Origin: Strongylocentrotus droebachiensis
Lineage: Eukaryota > Echinodermata > Echinoidea > Camarodonta > Strongylocentrotidae
DNA length: 64,000 nt
Direction of reading: 5' to 3'
Assembly (NCBI GenBank): GCA_035222895.1
Contig: JAVYIG010000709.1
Coordinates: forward strand, 409,795 to 473,794
Part shown: positions 14,201 through 27,700 of the stretch, piece after piece
Layout: each line of letters starts with the position of its first letter
How positions within the stretch are numbered: the stretch's first letter is position 1
The notes under the pieces: model-generated
The model's database searches: none
What the model saw: the letters and a program-made list of their open reading frames with translations, nothing else
What the model was told of the DNA's origin: nothing
Position numbers and translations under genes: made by a program

Positions 14201-17200
14201 AGAACAATAGACAATATAACAAATGAATCATCTTTTTTCTTCTTATTTTAGACTGCTTCTGCTGTAGTCCTAATCACCATCAACGATGTCAATGATGAGC
14301 CTCCGGTATTCACTGGCGCGGCTACATTTTTAATCCTAGAAAGCATCAGCAATGAGTTAGTAGGGCAAGTACAGGTGAGTATTCAAGTTCAAACTCGGTG
14401 CCTGAATATGCCACGTTTGTCAATTAGCTCTGATACTTGCCTAATTAGGAAACCATGATAATTACGATGATAATAATAAAATTCTTGTTATAAACATAGT
14501 GATTTTCCATATGCATATTCAAATGCACCTTATTTTTTTCAATATCCCCTTTTTGTGTCAAAAACAAAGAAGAACTCAAAATAAATCCAGGTTATATATT
14601 TCAAAGAACAATGAACAAAACTACTTAGTTTTGAGATACCTTTTTTTAAAGAGATAGAGAGAATGTTGCACATCAAGGGAAATCTTAAGCAGCACACTTA
14701 GACTTTGTCATGCATAAGGCTTGAAAACTGTAGAATGAAGCTTATGCTATTTCTTTAATCTGTGACTCCCAGGCTACTGACCGAGACCAGCTCAACTCAG
14801 CAAACTCTGCCATCATATACTCCTTCCTGCCCGAGGTGCCTGAGTTCCGCATCGAGCCCACGACAGGCCGCATCTTCACGACGGTCGCTCTAGACAGGGA
14901 GCAGCAGGACATTTACGAACTGACTGTGGTTGCAAGGGATACGACCACTAATCCTCTCTCGGCCACGTTGCCGATCATCATCGTCGTGCAGGATACGAAT
15001 GACAACCGGCCAGTCTTCGAGCCGGCTGAGTACGTCATTGAGGTGCCGGAAAACACTCCTCTGCAAGGTTTTTTTGCAGTCCAGGTATATGCCGTTTAGT
15101 TTCCTCATATGATATACCCAGTGAAATATGCCAAATAACATATTAGGAGGATTTGGATATATAATATGGACCGCGTATGTCTGGAATTGTATTCTTAAAG
15201 AAATAATTGAATTTATAAAGTGTCTTTTTTCTGAGGATACATAGCACTCCCACCCCAGGTTTTGCCAAGCTTTCGTGATAAGGCATGTAAGCATTCAAGG
15301 TATTTTCCCCTTTCTGATGCCCCATTTACTTCACCTGGGTGGAGAGTGGCAAATTGAGACTAAAGTCTTGCCAAAGGTCATTTGTGCCTTGGCGGAAAAT
15401 TTTCAACCCTAGACCACGAGGTCCATAGTCCAGTGACTTATCAACTAGACCATTCACCACACCTTTACAAAAGTATTCATGCAGTGTAGTGATAATAACA
15501 ATAGTAATAATAATAAATGTTTTTTAGTAAATGTTTCTACAGTATACTGATCAGAGCACAGATAAAACAAAACTATTTGAAACAATAACATATATACATA
15601 TGGCACTTACATGTAGCAGTAAACATAATATTCATCATTGTTTTTGAAACAATAAGATATATACATTTGGCACTTACATATATGTGAACATAGTATTTAT
15701 CATTAAACAAAGATTGGGCATACTATTCATTACAATAATAAAGGACAAAGACAGCAGCTTATACATTCATACGATGCTTTTCATCCCATATATCAGGCGC
15801 TTGACCGGGATGCTAATGCCCCTCTCCGGTATGCTATCACTGCTGGGGAAACCAACATCTTCAGTATAGATCCTCTGACCGGTAATCTCTCTCTTCTCAT
15901 CCCACTGGACTATGAGAATATTGGCGCAAGGTCATTCTATTTTGAGGTGACCGTCACAGACGTGGACCTCAACAGTGTTAATTTGACCGATGTGGCCAAC
16001 ATTACAATTTTAGTTACGGTGAGTAGGAAAATATTGATTGTATGTATATATATTTTGTATATGTAATGTAATGTAATGTAATGTATGTAGTGTATGTAAT
16101 TTAATGTAATGTAATGTTCTGTAAGCATTAAGGAATTTCTTTATTTCTTTCAGTCACAAATTGGAAATATCCTCTTAGAATTTGAACCATTACCAGATTT
16201 TATCACAAAAATAGGGGGAAAAATACATGTAGAATTCACTTTCGTTTGCTAGGGTTTGCATAGTTACCTGTTTTAATTATTTTTTTAAAGATAGCTAAAA
16301 TTTGACTTTACTTTGGTAGAGTTTGATGAGGTAGAATATGTGCTTACCTTTCCATGTATCAGTATTTCAAGGCAAGATAATGCTTACATTGTACTTTCTG
16401 GAATATTTAGCCTAATAGCATTAAAAGTTTACAAGTGATGTCAAGTTTTAAAACCTCCCCCCTCTCTCACACATAAGCTTACTGTATAAGAAAGCATATG
16501 GTAGTATTTTCAAGGCAAAATGATGTTTAATTACAATGTACTTTCTATTAAAGCCTAATAGCATTAAAAGTTTACAAATGTTGTCACTGCGTAGTCAATT
16601 TTTATAATCCTCCCCTTACTGATTCAAGATTTCAACTCAAAATACTTTTGCCCTTTGTTTACAGGATGTTAACGACAACATTCCGAGCTTTGAAAAAACC
16701 CAATATAATGTCATCGCTCTACGAGAGTACCAGATAGGAGACATAGTCCTTGCCAATATCACTGTCACAGACGGAGACCCTGCGGTGAGCCTTTTTTAAG
16801 ACATACTTCAAATATTTGAAATTTTGAAATATGTGTGAACAGATACTGGGCCCACACAATTTCTGAGAGTTGTAAAATCATGGTAGCTATAGCTAGGTCC
16901 TTCTTAAAATATATTGTTCCCACCAGAAATCATCATTGAAGTTTTTCTTTCTTCAAAATGTACATCTTACCGTAGCTATTGGATCTGGAATGCTGCAGCG
17001 TGACAACTGCTAATAGAAGTGAAGGATTTCTGCTTTTATGATGATTAGCTTAATTGTCACGAAACATCTCCATTTGATTGATTAGTTTGAAGAATAAGAA
17101 GATTTGGAGTTCTAGTTCAATTATTATATGATCCAATCAAACTTCAGTACCACGATCATTGAGATCAGTTGAACTAGGAAAATAGGTATCCCAAAATATC

Positions 17201-18973
17201 ATGATAGACTGCCAAACAATGTAACATTACCTACAGGAAAGAGTGATTTTCCATTTTAATATTCAGTGATAAGAAATCATGATTGTCATATTAACCTTCA
17301 ATTTTCATCATTCTGCAGGGCACGCCAAATTCTGAGTTGACCTTTCGATTTGTAGAGCCGTCAGACCTGTTTGCGTTTACAGACCCAACTCGAGGCAATG
17401 TTTATGTCATAGGTGACATCAGTAATACCACCATGTGGCATAATGTAAGTAGAAAAGGATGTCTACATGTATTTACCTGAAATGCAGACAAATTTCCATG
17501 AAATATATTTCCAAAGATTGTGCGAATATTACGTAAGAACAGGTACATTGTAAAACATATTTTTGAATGGAGATTACATGTATACATCTTAAACCAGTTG
17601 CTTCCATAAGTAGATTTTTGTTACCTTATTTTGTTTTATTTGCAATGTGATTAAAGAATGATATCTCTTGTAGATAAACAAGGGAATGTATTTATTTTCT
17701 TTTATTCTGATCAGAGTGGCTAGCTTATCAAAGATTATCAGAAATCTTGCCTAAAATGTGGACAATAAATTTTAAATGTCTGATCCCGATAGCAATATTT
17801 ATTTTCTGACGACATGTAAGATTAAGTCAGTTTATGTGTAGAGTGTACATATACATGTACTTGTAAGCCCAACACACCATGACTATATACTTCTCTTTAA
17901 GCTTGATTATATGCCATGTATTAATTTGCACACACTTAACCCTAATAAGGCCGGGCTATTTGAAGTCTTACTTAAGATCTCGGCCGTAAAACGGCCGATC
18001 TCCGCGAAAATTTGCACGCATGTCAAGTGAAGTGTATTGAACAATATGATAATTTCAATTTTTTGAAAAAAATCACTCATTTGCATATTTATGGTAATTT
18101 ATGCAAATAAGTTCATAAAATCACATTTTTACCCATAAATCATATATTATTCATATTTAAACATTTTTTTTCACTACATATATTCATTGGACCATTTGGA
18201 ACAATAATACGACAAAAAAATTAGGAAGAGCCAGCTTATTCCTTATGTTATCTCTTGTTTTGTTAATTTCTTATGTATTTCATTGTTTTTTAACTGATGT
18301 ATGTTATTGTTTTTGTTGTTTTATTTCCTTTTTTCCTACAATTCAACTATTTTGACTCCCAAAACAACCACCTAAACTTTAAACAAGACCCAATAACCAA
18401 TGTTCGATCTATTTTTAGGAAAAATGACATTTCCATATGTTTTGTACACAAATCACAAAAATGAGCGATTTTCGGGCTGACATGCAAGAACAAAAGGTCA
18501 CGTGACCTTGTAACTATAGGTCTGATTTTTTTTTTTTTTTTTTCAAAGATGCGCAAGACTCTAAAGAAAAAAGTCAGCGAGTGGCGGGGCGCCATCCATA
18601 TGCGTTCTCGAACAATCAGAAAAATCGTGGAGGGGGGGGGGGCCATAATCCCCCCCCCCGGCCTTATTAGGGTTAATGAATAGATCAATAGCAAGTGACT
18701 CCTGCATGTAGAGTAAGTCTAATAAAAAGAGAGAGCATAAGCAGTGTTGTATTGACGCATACTCTTCAATTTTTATCCATTTCTTTGAATGATTTGCCTT
18801 TCAGCTGACGATAGTAGTCAGTGATGGCGGAGATCCGGCTAACATAGCAACGGTTCCTCTCTCAATCTTGCTCAGAGTGGAGAAACCCATCTTCCCTGAT
18901 AACGTCATCATGTAAGTTGGAGTGAGAAAATCTTGATTCATTTGTGGGAAGTGGGAAGATGTACATGTAACGT

Positions 18974-19021
<48 letters not shown>

Positions 19022-22000
19022 GGAGAGAGAGAGAGAGAGAGAGAAAGAGTAGGAGAGAAAGATAAAAAGAAAGGGAGAGAGAGAGGGACAAGAAAGGGAA
19101 GAGAGAGAAAGAGTAGGAGAGAAAGAAAAAAGAAGGGGAGAGTGAAGATGAAAGGAAAGAGATAAAGAGAGGGAGATGGAAAGAGAGGGGGATATTGAGA
19201 GAGAGAGAGGGGGGATTGAGGAGAGAGTAAGAGGTGAAAATAAGGAGAAATGTAATTAAATTTGTGGAAAGGGATAACAAAAAAGGAATGATGAAATGAA
19301 GAAGAAGAGAGAGTGACGAGTGGAACAATCATTTTAAAAAGCATATAAATCCAGGTGTTTTGTCATTTTCATTCCATGTATAGTGTGGATGATGTGATGG
19401 AGGAAGAGGAACCAGGCGTTGTGGTGGCTGTCATCGAAGCCCAGGCCAATACAGGAGATGTTATTTTATACACCATAGTCAATTCAACTGACCCAAGTAA
19501 GTTGTCAAGAACTCTTAATCTAATCTCATGCTTTAATTTATTTAGACCTATATAATACCACTTCAGATGCTGATGCTGATGCTGTTAATTCTGCTGTAAA
19601 CAGTACAATATAATTATAGTAATTGAAATGATAATGATGAGGAGGAGGAGGAGGAGGATGGTAATGGTGTTGATGGTAATAATAATAACAACAACAACAA
19701 CAATAATATTGAAAATGATATGAATTCATGAATACATTCTACTGTACTTATTATCACTACTTCTACAACTATTATAAATGTACTTTACAGTACTACTTCG
19801 GTTACTAATTGCACTTTTATACATAACGAATATAAAATATTAATAATGATGATACTAGATCAGATTTGTAAGACAACAGAATCACTTAAAATTAAATGCT
19901 CAAGACGTGCTAGTGCAAAAGATGGAAAAACATACAGACAAAAAAGTACCATTTGCCTGGGATACAACAGAAAAGAAGAGGAAAAAGTACAATCGTTGTA
20001 ATTGATTGTTAATATACTATTACTTTCACCTGCATGTACTGTACATTTGCAAATATTCATGACATCTGATAATTCTTTCTACAGGTGCCTTTACAATGAA
20101 TACAACCGACAACGTAGCAACGATCTACACGGATATGACTCTTGACCGTGAACAAGTGAACAACTACTCTATCTCAGTCCAGGCCAACATACAAGGGGCT
20201 ACACCGGATGAAAACAATCTACCGGAGCAGACTGGTCGGAGAAAGAGGCGCCAAGCAGGTAAATTAATAGCAGGTACAAGAACAATGTACCCTGTTTTTG
20301 TACAAAGTTCCTTATTTGTCTGCTCTGTTTTGGCTTGCCTTTCAGACTAGATTCAAGGAGTACATGAGCAGAAAGAGAAAATGACAAAAGTTTGATTAAT
20401 ATTGGTGCCTTACAAACAGTGTAAATTTGTTCAAATGTTTTTTAGAGTAACTTTATCAACAAAATCATTAAATTGGCAATGCAAAGTTGAATGTAATATT
20501 ACTATTTTCACAAATTATTATTGCTATACTCTTGTTTTTGTTACTCTTACAGATAAATTGAGAAAAAAAAAGAATTTTAAAGAGGCAGAGTAACGTAAGA
20601 GTGAAAGACAATATTGATTTTGATCAAACAAAACCTAATACCAAGGGTTTTTTTTCATCTTGACATCTTCAATTTTTCACCTCATAGATCTCTTCTCAGA
20701 AGTAGCTGAGCCTACCGACCCAAACGTTGTCTACATCTACGTGAATGTTGCAGATATCAATGACAACGGTCCCTACTTTCTCAAGGAGAACTTTTACGCT
20801 GGGGTCTCTACCGTAGCCAGGGTCGGGACACAGGTCATTGCAGTTGAGGTAAATATATCAATATAAAGAAGGCATTTTCAAATATTCTATGGTACTGGAT
20901 GAGATTGTTTGCTGAAATAGTTGCTCAGTTATGGACATGGTTATTTGTTATTTGAAACCAATGCAAAATAAAATCACATCAGAAGAATTTGGCATGTCCC
21001 AGTGTATGTGTAGTAAATGTCTGAGCTAGTTTAAATTTCATCACTCCTAGTTTCGTACCCAGCAGAGGCAGAGACCTGCATCTTAGCTCTGCGTTATCAC
21101 TTTATGATGACATTTTGACATAATTTAGGCTATTAATATCAAATCTTCAAAATTAGACATTTAATAGTTATTGAAATAAGAGATTTGATTTAAAAAACAC
21201 ATGATAGATAAAGCTTAATAGTGATCATGTTTGCCAACATAAATGTCAATGTAGGTGTCCAACTAAACTGTATATCTATATGAGAGAGTGCAATAGATTG
21301 ACCTATGATTATGATTATGGGGAGTTACAGTTATCTCTCTCGACATGTAATATCAGGCATGGTGGCTCAGTGCTTAGAGCACCTGCCTCATGAACGGGAG
21401 GTCGTGGGTTCGAACCCCGGCCGAGTCACACCGAACACTTATAACAATGGGACCTTCTGCCTTCTAGCTAGGCACTCAGCATATTAGATTGGAGAAGGGT
21501 AGTAATAACATATTATGTTATGCAGGGCCCGCTGGAAGAGCAGTTTTATAACTGAAGGGGCTACCCTGGGTAAATAAAACATTATTATTATTATCTTCCT
21601 CCAGGCCTTTGACGATGATGAGGGAGAAAACGGTGTATCCACCTACTCCATTGTTGCTGTGGTACAAGGAGAGCCTTTGTTTAGGGTAGACCGAGCTACA
21701 GGGATCTTCAGTACGATTCAGAGTCTAGAGGGCGAAGAAGCCGGCAGTCAGTTTGAATATACCGTCCTGGCGGAAGATCCAAACAATAACTTCACCATAG
21801 CGGAGACCATGGTCAAGGTAGTCTAGATATTCATCCCTTCATTTTCTAGATATTCATCCCTTCATTTTCTAGATAGTCATCCTTCATGGCATCAGCTCCT
21901 GCTCTGCGGAATTCTACTAGAAATATATATTCTCTTGATTCTTTAAAGAAAGCCCCTAAGGCCTATCTTTTTTGGCAGTTGTGTTGTATATTTCTTCATT

Positions 22001-23154
22001 ATGTTTATGTTATCCAAGTCAAACTGTAAAGCATATAGAGAATTGGGTTTTTTTTTAAAGAAAAATTATTAAACAGTTGAACCTAAACCTAAGTTTAAAA
22101 ACCTACACCTACCGGGTATCTGTTTTTAAATATGAAAATTCAAGATTCATTCAAAGATGTGCATGTATGATATCAACAAAGAACCCAGCTATTGCAAGAA
22201 GTAGATCCAGAGAAATATCATGCCTTAATTGTATGAGAGCAAAGAATCAAATGACGGAATATTGTATTTGTGAAATGCTACAATATTTTGTGAGGTCTAA
22301 ACAGTGAACCCTTTAGCTATAGGAACTGAGTTATTCCTCTATTAAGCCATTTGGAATCAGTAGATTCAACATTCAATATTCATATATGTACAAGTATCTC
22401 CATGCCAATGTATACTCAAGACACTACAGAAACATACACCATAGTCCGTGGCTTAAAGCCTGTCTGCACTAGTTTGGCCTGGGGTATTAGACCACCCTGC
22501 AGGTCACTGACAGGTGGTTATCTCATCAACTCAGCTCTCAATTAACATAAGAAAAAGAGGATCATGGGGAACCAACGGGCACTGCTTATGCATTGTTCAG
22601 AGATGCCAACTTTTGGAAAACAGAAATAGGGAGGATTTGTAGCGGACACCAAATAATGTGCGCTATCTCGAGCGCGTAGCGCACATCTCGAGGGCGTAAC
22701 GCCCGACCCATGCGGCCGGGGTCCAGGGCCCGCCTTAGGGCCCTGGAAGCTCTGGAGTTCTAGATGCTCTCTGGTGCAATCTGAGCCTTATTTTGCAGCA
22801 TTTTACATGTGTATTTAGTTCAATAATTCCCACTTTTTTTTTAAATAACATACAAATTGTACAAAATGCATGATGAATTCCTTTCATATATATGATACTG
22901 TGTTCGGTCTTATACTTCTGATACCATTTCTTGGTCTTCTTTAGCTGATTTTCCGCCATTTGAATTCTGTGTCAATATCCACGCATTGGTTACGGCGATC
23001 CATATGCTGAAACAATCTTTCGCTACTCTTAATTTGTCTTTTAATATAGTGGATTTACTACATGCTAAAGTTAACAGACGATATTTCTCATTCAATTCAC
23101 ACAGATATAAATACTGATAAGCGCCAAAAAAAAAAAAAATAATAATAATAATAA

Positions 23155-23216
<62 letters not shown>

Positions 23217-24703
23217 TTTTTTTTTTTTTTTTAATAAATCGGGAGGATAAGGATGGTGATCGTAAGGTCGGGAGTTGGGGTGAATTATCGGGAGCCTCCC
23301 GATAAAATCGGGAGGGTTGGCATCTCTGCATTGTTTTCTATATAGAGGGAGCAAGTAGCTACAAGTAGTACAATGGGGCTTTAAGTTGCATCATGAAAAG
23401 AAAGGCTGAAGGCATTCAAGGAATTCTTTCCACCAGGTAACCATCTAGTTGTCCTACTTCTTGATCTTCATGCAGATATCTCTGATCGACAACTCCCATC
23501 GCGCCATCCTGGCTGGTAACATCGACCCTGACCTCATGAGAGAGAACCAGGACGCCCTCTCTGAAGTCCTTTCAGATGCCCTCACTGCTGATGTGTACAT
23601 CGAGGATGTGAGCCAGAGAGAGGTCGGAAACGGTCTGGACCCGACAGGATCGGACGTCCTTTTCTATGCCCTCGACACCAATGGGGACCCAATACCAGGA
23701 AATGACATGGTGGAGTAAGTACCCCTTGATGAAATCCAAACAATATACTTGCTTGCAGGTTGCTTCGGTTCTTTTACTTAATTTGCAAAACTTCTGTGTG
23801 CAAATGTTATTGCTTTCTGGTGTCCAAAACAGACTTTATCTGTATTTGCTAAGATGTTAAGACAATTTCATTTTGGAATAGAAATTCATCTGCACATTTA
23901 CCTAATGAAATATCAGTCAAACCTTCCATAATACATCACATGTTAAACGAAAAATTGCTAAAACATGTTTCCTTTTCTGTGTAATAAATATTCATGTCAA
24001 ATATCTGAATAACCATTATGGGATTTTATTTTCAAAAAAGAAAAAAGATTAGCTTTTCATAATTTGACAGACCTGTGTTTCATATCTCCTAATATAAAAA
24101 TATCTACAGAATATTTGTTATCTTGGACTTCTTTTTTACTTCCATACATGTATCTACATTTTTAAAATTTGATTCACCATCATTCAATGCTAAAAATAAA
24201 CATTTTGTTCCCCTCTAGGATCCTACTATCTCAAAACACCTCACTCAACGAGCGCTATTCAACCATCGTGGAGAATAAGACTATTACGGACATCAGGAGA
24301 CCTACCCAAGCAACGACGGGCCCAGGAGTATCCCCAAACGGTAATGGCCCTACGGTGGAAGCCATTGCTCTCATATGCCTGGCTTGTGTGCTCTTCATCT
24401 GCGTGGTCATAGCCATCGGCGTGGTCATCATATCATGGAAGAAGTAAGTGGATGATGAGGAGGAAGAGAAGAAGGAGCACGGCGATAATAGTGATGATGA
24501 TGATGACGAAGATGAGGAGGGTGATGATGATGATGACGAAGATGAGGAGGGTGATGATGATGATGATGATGGTGATGACAAGGATGATGATGATGATGAT
24601 GATTTTGATGATGATGATAATGATGATGATGATGATGGTGATGACAAGGATGAGGATGATGATGATGTTTATGATGATGACGATGATGATCATGGTGATG
24701 ACA

Positions 24704-24734
<31 letters not shown>

Positions 24735-27700
24735 CGACGATGACGATAATGATGATGGTGATGATGAGGATGATGATGACGAAGATGAGGAGGATGATGA
24801 TGATGATGATGATGATGGTGATGACAAGGATGATGATAATGATGATGATGATGGTGATGACGATGATGATGGTGATGACAAGGATGATAATGATGATTAT
24901 GATGATGATGATGACGATGATGATGGTGATGACAAGGATGAGGATGATGATGATGAGGATGATGATGATAATGATGATGCTAATGATGATGATGATGATG
25001 ATGTTGATGATGATGTTGTTTTTGGATGTTGTTGCAGATGATGATGTTTTTATTGATGATGATGATGATGAATGATAATGATGAATGATTATGACTGTAT
25101 TGATGATGATTATGACGCGGAGGAAGATGGAGGTGAAATGATGATACTTCAATCAAAAGATCTTTACATGGTAAGTCTAATTTTTTTTTCTTCTCTTTAA
25201 ACACAACCTCTTTTCTTATCTTTTCATTTCCAGACGAGAAATGGAGAAAGAGAAAGCAGGAAGAATGTATCTCCCATCAATGTACAACACTTTCAACCCT
25301 TATGGAAATGGTGAAGACTTGGAAATGTAAGTTGATTCATCTCTTTTCATGACTTTTTTAACGTTTAAAAAAAAACATGATAATTATAGCAGATTGTGCA
25401 GCTGAATTTCGTCATTACTGAGTTTTAAACGGAATTTAAGGATTTCAGTTATATGTTTAGTTTTTATTAGAAATAAAAACATAAGAAAAAAATATTGCTA
25501 TCTCAGAAACATGATCAGTTTTTATTTTCAAGTTCTTTTGGCCTGATTACATGTTTTGTCATTGGACAGAAAGCACTCTTCCATATTTAGGCAATAAATA
25601 TATTCAACCAAGTTTCATCCCCTGAAATACGAGTGACTCAGTTAATATTACCTTTTTATATATTCCATATCGATTTTGCAACAATTTACATCTTATGATA
25701 CAGTTTTGTATTTTATTAATACAAATTTATCAAAAAAAGTTTACATGAGTGGCTAGGAAATCTTGGAACTTTACATCATAAAACCTGTTGAATTAAAGGC
25801 GTGCAAAAGGCATGTTAAAGCATTTAAATCAAACTCGTGTATTAGTGTGAATGCATACAAAGAAAATGTACATTGTTAAATTTGAAAACAATCTTATGAT
25901 CCATATCATGTACATGTATTCGTTTTTTGTGGAATTTTATTTTCCTTATGTAGTGTGTATTCCTAACAGGGCAAAAACTACACTATTGATGTATCCCTTC
26001 AGATTTCTCTGCACTCTTTTGACTACACGCTGCTCAATATCGTTATCCAGATCATTAAACTGAGCTTTATTTAATGACACCTTGCTGCAACTTTTCTTAT
26101 TTCGTCAGTAACTATTAACTCTTCTGCTTCCATGCAATTCTTGCAAAAGAAATTTTATGATCATTAAGTGAAATGTCTTTGATTTTCTATGAGCAGTCTC
26201 ATAGTATGGTATTCAGTGTTGTTTCATTTAGCAGACAGGAATCTTTCTGTATACTACTCAATTGAGATCCTACAAGATTATGATAAGTGTACCAGGAAGT
26301 TAAAAAATTAAAAAAGTAGTCTTAACATGAAACTGTGTTTTTAAAATAGGTCCAATCCTGCTTTAGGAAACGGTTTCTTCCATAAAGGATTTTCCACCTT
26401 TATCAATGAGATTGGTTGAATTGGGATGTGATCAGATGAAAAATATCCGGATGATATGAAAGATTTTTTAAAGACATACTTTTATGGCTTATTTTCTTGT
26501 ATAGCCATACAACAATATGAAGTTCTTGTCCCTTACAAATGGTTACAGTGGACCTGTATTTTTGTTTGGTTGGTCTTTATATCAAGGTCTTTCATTTCAT
26601 ATTTGAGTTGTATTTTTTAAACGTAGATAAGCATGATCATAATTTTGGTCACCTTCTTATAGAGTGGTATCATCCATTTCAGTAATCCTCTATATGATAA
26701 ATTGGACCACTCCATTGGGGTAAAAGGGTAGTTTGGGTATAGTTAATGTATATTGGAGGGACTGTATCTGGTTGAGTATCTCATTGCTATCTGCCTATCT
26801 TCAATTCTTCTGCTCATTGTACATTCAGGGCTCAGTGTCCTGATAAAGCCTTTTTGCCTTCAACGTAAGTTTTCTGCTGCAACTCAATCTTTTTTTCCCC
26901 CGTCACTCTGTCTGTGTTCCACCTCATGCATTTCGCATTTGTGCACATCTGTTCATGAAGTTTCCCTCAATTACAACTGCGTATACCCATTCAGAATAAT
27001 TGGCTTAAGAACTTCAGCTTTAGAATTTTAAGAAATATACCAGATGTATGAGCATAGAGAGATAAAAATGTCTGCTCACATTGTGTCAATTTTTATTTTG
27101 TTTGAAGCCAGGAATTATCAAACGAAAATGACATTGGGATTCATAAATTTGGCGACATGTTACAAAGTTCAAAATGACTGTTTTCCCATATAAATGGCCA
27201 ATTCTGAAATTTTGTAAATATATCCACAAGTAATTCTCATCCATAAATAGTCTTTTCAGGTACATGAATTTTTATTAGTAACCTAAGTCATCAAAAGAAA
27301 GGTATCATTGTTGCCCATTCGGAAATGAAATAAAAAAACATTTTAGCTTGAAGCTTTAATTCTGAATGGGTTAGTATCTATAGTAGATGTGGATGTTGCC
27401 TAATTACCATTGTACAGTGCGTCCCAGAAAAAATGAAACCGAGAATTATTGATGTTTTATCATAACTTAATCACAGTAATAATTAATAAATGACACATAT
27501 TTGGAAAGCTTAGATCCTCCTCTTTCATTTGATGCAACTCATTAAGATGCATATCTCACGCATGAGTGATTAAAAGCAATTTGAAGAGAGGAAACCAAAA
27601 AGTCATTTGGCGGGCGGTATCTGAATTTTAAAAAGAAATCACATTTCTAGAAAGTTCAATTTCTGTTCTTTCATATGACACCTCAATTATTAATTATAAT

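Noticed and set aside
18801-19344. Ser/Leu-rich minus-strand proteins of 160-175 residues
   Set aside because: They are the reverse of a GAGA tract and overlap a real plus-strand exon.
24448-25075. Long Asp/Glu- and Met-rich open frames, and Ser/Ile-rich ones on the other strand
   Set aside because: They are translations of a GAT minisatellite in an intron; every frame stays open because the repeat lacks stops.
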